NCBI GenBank assembly: GCA_947650285.1
Contig: CANTFL010000226.1
Span: forward strand, 310,001 to 374,000
Source of the DNA: Hyaloperonospora brassicae
Taxonomy: Eukaryota; Oomycota; Peronosporomycetes; Peronosporales; Peronosporaceae
Direction: 5' to 3'
Length of the DNA stretch: 64,000 nucleotides
Within the stretch, counting starts at the first letter, position 1, and every line of letters begins with the position of its first letter. Shown in pieces: positions 55,506 to 64,000 of the stretch. The notes under the pieces are model-generated. The model was not told the origin of the DNA. It did no database searches and saw nothing but the letters and a program-made list of their open reading frames with translations. The position numbers and the translations under genes are program-made.

Positions 55506-56951
55506 AGAACGTCTCCACGATTATTGATTTTACACGGGGAAGTGAACCCCGATTTATGCATGCCACGGTACTTCAAACTTACATCTCGCCCATTTTATAT
55601 GCCGACTTCCTTTATCCTTAGGCAGTCCAAGCAGCACATATACGAGGAACATCCTTGAGCTCACCAATTAATCGTGTGAACTATTTTCGCTGAGTTGATT
55701 ACAGGGGTTGAAACGCTTATAACCTATTTTCGATTCTCTCCGTCAAGATCAAACTGTTCATTGGTTATAAATTTTCATTGTGCTTTACGCCTTCTGGCGT
55801 GTATTGGACTGATACTTCCAATTTTGTCACTGTTACAAATACGCATGTTGCGAGATGCACCGTCATTCTTTCTGGAAGTACCTCGCGCTCAACAAACTTG
55901 ATACTACTGTTTTCCGTCAATTAGCGTCGGTCACATTTGTTTGAATCAACGTGAAATGACATGTTCATTTTTTGCTTCGTTTTTCAATGTGATGAGATAT
56001 ACTCATCTGCAGGAGCAGCAGTTCACAGTGATTGTGCGTTGGAAGCTATCTTCGTCATAAACTCGCAAATTTCACTATAAGTTGCTCAATACGTAGGTAT
56101 CTCTGACCCTGACCTGGCCGTTTTGAAGTTTTTTCTGCACTATTACGACCATCAACGACGTCGGAGAAACGTATCTAGACCTTTCTGGAGGAAGATCCAT
56201 CATTACGCTAATTATCACGGAACATCTGGACAATAGCGATATATTCGCAAGCGTCGCGTTCTATCTTCAGGCAGCAATTGTTCCGTTGTGATATCTATAA
56301 GACGGAGAACGAGGGGTTGATATCCATTTCACAAACGTCGACCGGGTTTAGACCTTTTCTTTCCTACCTTTTAGACGAAATATACGATATAGATCTGTCA
56401 TGAGCCTGTCTCAAGCCAAGACCTCATGACGCTCCATGGGTATCTCATTGTCAAGGTTCTACAACGCCAAGTGGATAAAATGATTCCAAAAGGTACCATA
56501 CTTCAAGGACCGTGATAAACGCAGTAAGCAGTTCCGGGTCTTCAATTAGATTACACACGATACAACCAACACTTTATTGTGCGTGCTGAGCGTAATGATT
56601 CATATCACGATTACTCTGATTTTATTACAAGGCGCATCTTGAACTTGAAGTAAGCACGTGGCGGTTATAAAGGTTACCTAAGCTGTGCCTTGAATCTGTC
56701 ATATGACACACAAATGTTCAGCTCTATTTGTAAAAAATTGTTCACCGCTTCCATCCATGGCGGACACGCCATACTTCACCTTCATCGCACCATCTTCAGA
56801 GCGAATAGCTACGATGTCGTCGTTCAGTTCGACAAAACTATTTTTACAAACGTCGAATTAGCCTGCCCTGAAATTGGAGATACCAGTGTCCAAGCTTCCG
56901 AGTCAGCACTTATTCATCGGCCAATAGAAGCTAGACGCGCAACATGCTGGT

Positions 56952-56975
56952 GTTCAACAGCTTAAGCTGTTGAAC
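56952..56975. repeat. Perfect 24-bp palindrome, right arm
   Basis: Mirror copy of the left-arm 24-bp palindrome, unchanged. Confidence 0.9.
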
Positions 56976-57021
56976 ATCTGAATATCTGAAACTACTGTCA
57001 ACGTTGCTTGTGGGGGAAATC

Positions 57022-57505
57022 TGTAACGGGGTTACACGTCGTTTGATATCCGGCACCTCATGTATGGTTTACATCAGGGATGCTATCCCATTAAAAACTG
57101 AAATTAGAGCACCATATCAGTTGTTGAAAGCTGACGTATGTCAGCCACCAAAATGCGAGATCTTGTGAGAGGTACTAATTAGAACATTAGTGTCTCTATT
57201 ATGTACGTTTGGTCTGAGTTGTTCTTTTAGATAAAGGCAAATAAAGTTCAGTTCCCATTTTGATCTGTGTAAGACACGTGCCTTCTTAAGGCGTCTTACA
57301 TCGTTACGCGTCTAGCAACGCCTTGTCAAGGTAGCTACTTGTCAGCACTCGCTCCTGTAATTCTTTAAATCGTTTGGTTCCCATGAACCGGGACAGCAAG
57401 CTTTCTGAGCTTGTTGACTCTCTGAGTCGGGATCGTTGAACCAACGTTTGCTCACTGGGCGTTATAGTCTTCCTCTGACTTAAGGAGCTGTATAGCTTCG
57501 CTACA
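57022..57505 (+). repeat. Degenerate solo LTR of the 534-bp family, right arm
   Basis: Mirror of the left-arm copy, differing at very few bases. It starts TGTAACGGGGTTACACGTCG and ends AGCTTCGCTACA. Confidence 0.85.
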
Positions 57506-57926
57506 TAAAGATCCTTCTTTTAATCTCGTCAGCCTCTTGATGTAAAATCGTGCTAATAGTTGCACGTCACATACTGGCGTGAACAACATGGCAATGACGG
57601 CTGGTTCACCGACGGTCGAACTCACCCAGTCGACTGCAATACGTTCGCATCTCTGAAGAAGCAAAGAGTTTACGGACGATGCAACATAAATATTCATTCA
57701 CCACTTTCATGGAGGATGCGTCCGTCTTACGGACCACAAAGTGCTACCCGGTAAAATGGAATACCGCGCCTATACTACCAACAAGAACGATGCCTCGAAA
57801 CGTCACATACTTAAACCTGCAGGGGAAGATCAACGATGAGCGAATTTATTTAACAAAGTCTATCACGTTGACAAAAGCTCTGGTATATCTATATTTACCA
57901 TTTTTATATAAACATGATCAGTAACT

Positions 57927-58010
57927 ATCTGCCACCATCCATCGCGCGCCTTCCTTATTCGTCGTCGCTTTGTTGATTGATATGATGACCCATATCAACC
58001 ATCCAGCAGG
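57927..58010. repeat. Worn gypsy LTR fragment, right arm
   Basis: Mirror of the left-arm fragment near 41920-42003. Confidence 0.5.
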
Positions 58011-59969
58011 ATTTACCGAATATTATAGCCCTACCACTAATAGACAAGAATATTGTCCGCTAAGATCACATTCGCACTGTCACTCATTAATGTCGTTGTC
58101 ATGATACAACTAACCCTGCTACCTGAAGAGTCAACGCACTGTTTTCATCGCGCTAAATTGTCTGTCGACGAAAGAAAATGCAAAGGTTTTTAGTTTAAGT
58201 AAGTAATAGAGAAAATTACAAAGAGATACATCGAAAAATAGTGATCACAGGCACCCGTATATTTGCACGTAACGTTTACATTCTTGTTTTTCTAACACTC
58301 GACGCATCTGTTTATCTCTCATTGTATGAGGCACTTGCTTTATTTTTGACTGACCGATTTATCTTTAATTTCTGATCTTCTGGCGCGATTGTACTATCCG
58401 TGGTTTTTGGTGCATATTCTTTTTCCGTAGTGCATCATTTTTTTGCCTTGATCCGCTGGAAGTCTCCTTCGATTGTGTCTTGCTACTACTACTGGTGCTG
58501 GCTAGCTGCGCATCCCCTTGTTATGCGTGCCTGCTTTGGGTTGGCGACACGGTTGGCTGGTAGTAGTACGAATTAGCGAATTCGCAGCGTATTGTTAAGA
58601 GCTATCGAATATCACTTTCGAAGACTGTACTCTGTTTATATTTTGTTTCACGATCAAGTTACGACTTCAACCCGCTAAGCTAATGTTCACATTGACATTT
58701 AATGCACTGCCGATTCCTGAGAAAAGCTCACCCTCGTTACAGAGGAACCGAACAAAGATAGACGAACGACCCTCACACCGTGATTTTTCTCAACACGACT
58801 TACGCACATGCACATGCACAAACACACGAGGTACCGTGGAGTTCGGCTTTTACGCTACGGTCGAAGCCACAAAATAACTCAGTATAGCTGGATTTGACTG
58901 CAAGACAGCGGCAACGTTTGAGCTTCTCGACGGTCCGCACTCCCAGTACATTATGGAGCTCGGCTTGTAAACCCTCAGCCACCCAACTACCACACAACTT
59001 CGTCTGCGGGACGGTATACTGCCAATACTTGCTTGGTTGATCGCTTCCTGCCAAAGTCTATTTTGCCGATCTGTGCTCGTACAGACCACCATGGGTACAT
59101 GACCCAGTACCTCCGGTTCCACTTCCAGTGCTATCCCACGCGGCAATCCACTCGGCAATCGAGATCGACCGCTTCACCTAAGCACGATTACCAAGCGGCG
59201 CTGCCTGCATTCTCGTAATTGGTGACATATACGCATTGGGCACGATCATGCATAGCCTGGCCTAGTAGGCTGGCAAGCCCTCGTCGTAGCACCGCACTTG
59301 AACGGAATTTTGAAGGCGCAGACCGCACCACTTCCGTGTCGTTCATGATGCGTTTCAGCGTGACTTCAGACACAAACATGACACATAAATAGTAGCTACC
59401 GGGAAGTTCGTCTATTCCTTGCGCATTCTCACTGACCGCTTCACGCTGACGGCCGCAAATACTGTCGACATTTATAGATTACGGCCCGCAATTACGGTCG
59501 ACGTTTATAGATTATAGAATAGCTTGCATCACGCTATTGCTATTTATCGATTCCATTGCTGACATGTATTTTAATTGCACATACTACCATTCCGAGTCAT
59601 TTCCTTCGGCCTCGCAACTGCCCCATTACTGAGGAGAATACTGCCACCTGTTGAGTCTTCTTGTCCAATCAGCGACTGCCGACCTCGATGTCCCTCGTAC
59701 GCGTTTCAGGTGATGTCGCGCTCTTCGACTGTCATCAGGTGATTGCAGACCATGTACTTGCCTTTTTTCATGTCGCTGCATGATTACTACTCACGACATT
59801 TTCTGCCGGAGATCACGGGATGAGTGGGGCGACGCGACGCAACGCGACGCTGAGACGAATGCAGACCCCGCGCCGCATATAGTGTCCTACCTGCTCGGAA
59901 GCCATCGGTGTTCATTCCGCAGCGTTACAAAGCGTGAGCGTTGAGGTCCCGACTCGGTCGTCGGACGGG

Positions 59970-60065
59970 CTTTATTGCACGTCTCAACTGACCTGTTTAC
60001 CCTCGATTGCAGGTCTCTATAGACCTGTTTACCCTCGATTGCAGGTCTCTATAGACCTGTTTACC
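59970..60065. repeat. Three tandem 32-bp repeats, right arm
   Basis: Mirror of the left-arm array, with the same dyad and the same diverged outer unit. Confidence 0.9.
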
Positions 60066-60148
60066 TGAAAATTCAGTCCTACCGATGTCTGTCGACCGAA
60101 CTCGGCGCGTATTCCTGGCTCAGACGTTTTCAGACATCTTGTGCATAT

Positions 60149-60547
60149 ATGTGCACAGGTTACGCCACCGACATGAACCCTTTCTCACACGTCGCAAAGT
60201 CAGGTCGAAATGCAGACGATTGCGCCTCGACGTCAGAAAGACGTGCCCGAACTGAGCGTCACTTCTTTCGGACGACGGCACGCGTTTACGAAGCCTTTCG
60301 TGGACTCGTGAGCATGCGTGCCGAGCATACAGGGCTAAAGCTCGATCCATGTGCAGAGGTCAGTTATATGTATGAGCAATGGTGGCACTGTTCGGAACCA
60401 CCGAGGCTTATTGTATTTGCCTTCTTGCACATATGTATACACGCGCTGTCACCCGAGGACCTGTCTTTGACGTGCCCTTCCTTTGACAATGTGCCAAGCA
60501 CAAAGAACCCGCTTGGTTATGTCTCAACAGTTTCGCCTGAGCAGTGA
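60149..60547 (+). CDS. Hypothetical 132-aa ORF in right palindrome arm
   Basis: Mirror copy of the ORF at 39383-39781, with the same predicted protein. See that entry; function unknown. Confidence 0.3.
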   Translation: MCTGYATDMNPFSHVAKSGRNADDCASTSERRARTERHFFRTTARVYEAFRGLVSMRAEHTGLKLDPCAEVSYMYEQWWHCSEPPRLIVFAFLHICIHALSPEDLSLTCPSFDNVPSTKNPLGYVSTVSPEQ

Positions 60548-61103
60548 CAATACAGGGCCCCCTTCTCATCGCATGTAGCCGCTGGTTTGCCCAATTGCGG
60601 TATTTGATATGGCGGATATGCTTTGTTCAAAACGAAGAAGTAGGAGCGTGCGTGCGTGTGTGCGAACACGCCATTCGTTGTGACGACGAAAGCGATCCGC
60701 AATGCACAATGTCCTCGTTCCGGATCAAGTGACAATAGTGGCGTCCAATTGTCTACATCGCGTTAAGACACAACATACCGGGGATCCCAGAAGTAGGAGA
60801 TTTTCGTAGTTGCCGGCTATGAAATCCATATATTGTGCCTCATTGTCAAGCAGCTAGATTCTGCATATGCGTTCATCGAATTAAGCCAGTCTCTTGAGGG
60901 CTTTGGAAAGCTTATAGCAGCATCAGTGCCCGTTGCTAAAGCAAAAACGATTGAGTGTGCCGAATCGTTCAGCGTCGCACCTCAGGATACAGATCGAAAT
61001 GGTGCACTTATGACGTGAAAGCGGTTTTTTATAAAATCCCATTGAAGCGACAACACGACGCGTTCAAGCAGACGCTATAGACAAATCTTTCGTCGTCCTC
61101 GGA

Positions 61104-61889
61104 GCGCCCGAAAGATGGGATACCGACGAATTGATGTTTTGACGATATGATGGTGGCACGATCGAATGTCCTATCCAAGCGACCGTACGATGTTGCCAAG
61201 TAGACGCTAAGGACAAATCGTTTGTTGTCCTATGAGCGGCGCAAATGTGTGTGTATGATTCCAAAGTTCCGATTGCGGGGAATTGACAGATTTGAAGAGT
61301 TGGTAACGAGCGCCTGCATGTAAAGTGATAAGTAAATTCCTTCGCGGTAGATAGGAGCGATGTAAGCACAAGCAAGCTGCGACTATTTATTCTTTGCGCA
61401 CGAAGCCACAGCTTGCGTGTGCTTACGTTGCTCCCATCCCTTGCTTCCGGTACTTGCCCTGCAACGCCCAGTTCATGATGACGCTTGCGTAAGCTTGATT
61501 GTAACCGGTTTTTTCTAATCGAGACGACATCACTCGTGGTGTTTCTCCCACTGGCCTACAGGCACAAGCATTTCTTGAGCCTTCGTGGTCGACCGATGTG
61601 TACATGTGCCCTTGCACAGGAATGTCGCAGCGACAAAGTCTGCATTTCTATTAATCGATCTGAGAAATATCATCCGACAGCAACAAGTCGGGAGTGGCAA
61701 AACGTCGGCTAGAAGCTGGTTACTATACTGCCTTTACCTTCCAATCTGTGGCGCTTCATAGACATCGCCACGTTCGAGAAGTACCTACGAAGCGCTAGAG
61801 ATGTCCGCTTTTACGATATGAATGACCCGTCAAGCCCATTCAATCGGTTTTCGGCACTAGTCGTCGTAAAGGTCTGTCTACCCATCCGA
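61104..61889. other. Interval between palindrome arm and effector copy 2 upstream region
   Basis: No intact gene. On the minus strand the frame 61375-61064 contains two related stretches about 125 bp apart, AAHRTTNDLSLAS and GAPRTTKDLSIAS, a decayed repeat of coding origin. Other short ORFs show no family. Little similarity to the matching interval on the left (37985-38825) was seen. Confidence 0.45.
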
Positions 61890-62217
61890 CACTCAAGCAC
61901 ACAGTGTGTACCAACGTACGGACGAGTGATGTCTCATCTAGCGCGCACCTGATTCTGTACACCATGAATCCTACATCGCGTACACAGAACGTGCGAGAAA
62001 GAGTCGGCTGGAAGCAGTCAGGCGTTGTCGACAGCAACTCCGTCTGCAAGACCTCTCTTTCCAGATGACACCGTCTCACGACGAGCCGTCTCCAATGTTT
62101 CGAGTTGAGACCCGCCCCACTCCTCCTCATTTCCCATTTTGCCGTGACCCGAGCACACCAGCAACTTGCCGCAGTCTCTCCCTCGCCACCCACCGACTCC
62201 AGCGCTCATCTGCCGCA
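61890..62217 (+). promoter_or_regulatory. Upstream region of effector copy 2 with oomycete initiator
   Basis: Homologous to the upstream region of effector copy 1. The initiator-like CTCATTTCCCATTTT lies at 62126-62140, 78 bp before the ATG. This supports the start at 62218 over an in-frame ATG at 62065, which lies upstream of the initiator. Confidence 0.65.
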
Positions 62218-63138
62218 ATGACGAAGTGGCTCCTTCTCCTCCACCTCGCGCTCGTCCTGTCGTCTTGCAGTGGCGGTGCTACGTCTCCAGCATTCGAAAA
62301 GCTGTCCGAGTTGACATCGTCTGACGAAGATCAAGCTACGCCGCCAGACGTGACTGGCGATGGGAACGCACTTCGTGCCGCCACCGTCCCCGACGAAGAC
62401 CCTCTTGAAGAACGGGGCATCGAGGCCGTTGCAGGAGTCGTCGAAAAAGTTACTGCTCGTGTGAACCCGTATCTTCGCTTCAGGTCCAAGCAAATAGCCC
62501 CCGCGGTGGACGCGAAGGCGAAACATACAAGCTTAGCTGCTGGCGATATAAAGGGTGCTGGTGCTGATTGGGAAAGTGTGTTTGCTAGACTCTACTCTAG
62601 CGGGTACGAAAAAAGTACGGTCCGGGCAGCCCTGTCCAACTTGGCGACTACCGAGGGCAAATTACCTGCATCGCATGTGGACATTATCGCCGCAGCGTAC
62701 GCCGTCTACCGCACAGAGCAGAACGTTATAGCGGCCGAACAATTTTCGAAATTGATGAAACAGCATCCCTGGACCCGGACGCCCCCTTCGAACTACCGGA
62801 AAGCGGCGGCAGCCCCATCAAACGGCCTGCAACTGGCGTCCCCTTCAAGTGACCGGAAACGGACAGCTCTAGCCAGCATCGAAGAACATCCCTCCCCACG
62901 CAGTGTTCTGGATCTGACTTCTCCACCCAGGGCTCGTAAGTACTCGATAACACCTTTCATCAGAGACCTGGCTAAAAAACATGATGCCCTACTTGAACAA
63001 AAACGCCTCGCCAAAGAGGTGAAGGCCGAGAACCTGAAAGAGATGAACGAGGCCATTGCTTGGATGAATGGAGAGAAATCGCGGTTTCAAAAGGCTCTAA
63101 AACATCATGACATTCAACCAAGGGAAGGTCCTTACTAG
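62218..63138 (+). CDS. Secreted RxLR-like effector candidate, copy 2
   Basis: Encodes 306 residues. The signal peptide is the same as in copy 1 (MTKWLLLLHLALVLSSCSGG). It continues with DGNALRAATVPDED and then PLEERGIEAVAGVVEKV, so NALR stands at the RxLR position and a clear EER follows. A helical block (WESVFARLYSSGYEKSTVRA, SHVDIIAAAYAVYR) aligns loosely with the one of copy 1 and resembles WY-type folds. The C-terminal part has SPS/SPR motifs (EEHPSPRSVLDLTSPPRARK) and a Lys/Glu-rich helix near the end. After about residue 55 the two copies are hardly alike, while promoter and signal peptide are strongly conserved. This is the usual pattern of RxLR-class effectors. Delivery to host cells is inferred, not shown. 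Confidence 0.8.
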   Translation: MTKWLLLLHLALVLSSCSGGATSPAFEKLSELTSSDEDQATPPDVTGDGNALRAATVPDEDPLEERGIEAVAGVVEKVTARVNPYLRFRSKQIAPAVDAKAKHTSLAAGDIKGAGADWESVFARLYSSGYEKSTVRAALSNLATTEGKLPASHVDIIAAAYAVYRTEQNVIAAEQFSKLMKQHPWTRTPPSNYRKAAAAPSNGLQLASPSSDRKRTALASIEEHPSPRSVLDLTSPPRARKYSITPFIRDLAKKHDALLEQKRLAKEVKAENLKEMNEAIAWMNGEKSRFQKALKHHDIQPREGPY

Positions 63139-63700
63139 TGTTTTAGGCTCATAGTGTGTTAAATTAACATCGACTATCTCTCCTTGATTCGTTTGCTTGC
63201 AATCGGTGCCGACCCGCCGCGTATCAAACGCGATCGATCGTAGTTCACCGAGGTAAAGAAGCGAGGAGTCCTACTCTATTGTCGGTGTGCCAGCCACGTG
63301 CTCGCCAGGAAAAGTTGCGAAGAGCTATAAACGTCTTTCGTGCAACTTCTTTGAGCGAAGGAAAGACGAACTTTGATCAATGTGAGAGCGTAAGCGGTAC
63401 TGACGCGTGTATATTAAAGGGGATATAAACAATGCCCCATTTAATCATGAAAATAAAAAAGGAGATTTATAGGTACACACCCACTCTTTGATACGTACAT
63501 CCCCCCTAAATTAGAGGTCCTCCCTAAGTACCATTACCTCCCTAACTTGGTACTGCGCACTTAAGCATACAAAATGCCATATAAATATTCTTTGCTTTGT
63601 ACACATCCCTCCGTAATAAGGGCCTCTTTGGTGTCGGCGCACAACCTCGCGTATGACTTTCGCTCTCATTATCCGGTACACGGCCCCTATAAGCACCCCT
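63139..63700. other. Intergenic interval downstream of effector copy 2
   Basis: No gene recognised. AT-rich from about 63410, with several similar short segments (ATCCCCCC, CCTCCCTAA and CATCCCTCC types), possibly a worn repeat. Confidence 0.5.
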
Positions 63701-63734
63701 AATACTACCATATTGCCCTATTTTTAACTGCGTT

Positions 63735-63943
63735 CAGAACAACGTCAACATCGCCTGAAATACGAGCAGCAATTCAGCCGTACGGCCGCGTGAGCTCCCG
63801 CGGCGAGAAGCAAAGAGGCGCCTCATGGTACCTGCGCGTTGCTCTGCTCATTTTCCTATCCGCCATCTGTCTCGTTGTGATGCTGTACGAGTTCCTGTTA
63901 GAAATTGCGGTATTTCTGAGTGTGTTAGTCGTTTCATGCTAGG
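63735..63943 (+). other. Possible 3' exon of a small membrane protein
   Basis: An acceptor-like TTTTTAACTGCGTTCAG (ending about 63738) precedes an open frame without ATG. It is hydrophilic at first (TSTSPEIRAAIQPYGRVSSR) and then strongly hydrophobic (WYLRVALLIFLSAICLVVML and EIAVFLSVLVV) up to the TAG at 63941-63943. It could be the last exon of a membrane protein whose first exon is upstream, or chance; base composition is more coding-like than its surroundings. Confidence 0.3.
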
Positions 63944-64000
63944 TACGTACATGCATGAAAAGGCGTGCTGGGGTGGTTGAAGTAACGGCTAACGACTTAA

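Larger units (their letters stand above)
51009..61103 (-). repeat. Right arm of the giant palindrome (~10.1 kb)
   Basis: The reverse complement of the left arm. It carries the same solo LTRs, tandem repeats and ORFs at mirrored places. Its outer edge at 61103 lies inside a short sequence that is itself loosely repeated about 125 bp further out. Confidence 0.95.

Noticed and set aside
38826..61103. Palindrome as an assembly artefact
   Set aside because: The arms carry real substitutions and indels and enclose a unique 2-kb spacer. Not excluded without reads, but less likely than a genuine inverted duplication.
38826..61103. Palindrome as one giant TIR transposon
   Set aside because: No transposase-like ORF in arms or spacer, and no target duplication or conserved terminal motif at 38826/61103.
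62065..62217. Upstream start of effector copy 2
   Set aside because: It would begin upstream of the initiator-like motif and bury the signal peptide.

Overview
The window reads as nuclear DNA of a plant-pathogenic oomycete (Phytophthora or downy-mildew type). The evidence is: intron-poor, GC-rich genes with short introns (80-114 bp) where present; Ty3/gypsy chromodomain retrotransposons; two secreted proteins with a degenerate RxLR-EER layout; and, upstream of both of those, a motif matching the oomycete initiator consensus. The species cannot be named from sequence alone.

Layout. 1-3462: 3' end of a Ty3/gypsy element (pol, a long antisense ORF and the 3' LTR). 5079-23275: a compact block of seven host genes: a phosphatidylinositol transfer protein (5 exons, minus), HID1 (plus), an OCRL-like inositol 5-phosphatase/RhoGAP (2 exons, minus), a PX-BAR sorting nexin (plus), a papain-type cysteine protease with a C-terminal membrane anchor (minus), a CtIP/Sae2-like DNA-end resection factor (minus) and a START-FYVE protein (plus). 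Five of the seven belong to phosphoinositide or endomembrane-trafficking families. 23276-26131: gene-poor, with decayed coding fragments. 26137-33845: a full-length Ty3/gypsy element on the minus strand with 534-bp LTRs and a perfect 5-bp target duplication; it has stops and a frameshift in pol and again carries a long antisense ORF. 33846-36595: repeat debris, including a pair of ~305-bp inverted repeats. 36596-63138: an inverted structure in which two secreted effector-like paralogs, each transcribed outward, flank a giant palindrome (two ~10.1-kb, nearly identical arms around a 2.09-kb unique spacer). 63139-64000: mostly no gene, with a possible terminal exon of a membrane protein.

Most interesting points: (1) the 22.3-kb palindrome with an effector paralog at each outer edge; promoter and signal peptide are conserved while the C-terminal parts diverge, and the arms are far more alike than the effectors; (2) both gypsy elements carry a 430-530 codon antisense ORF at the same place, in the same overlap phase with the end of pol; (3) the first gypsy element is tiled almost end to end with short perfect inverted repeats, including inside its coding sequence. 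All identities and counts were estimated by eye, without alignment software.
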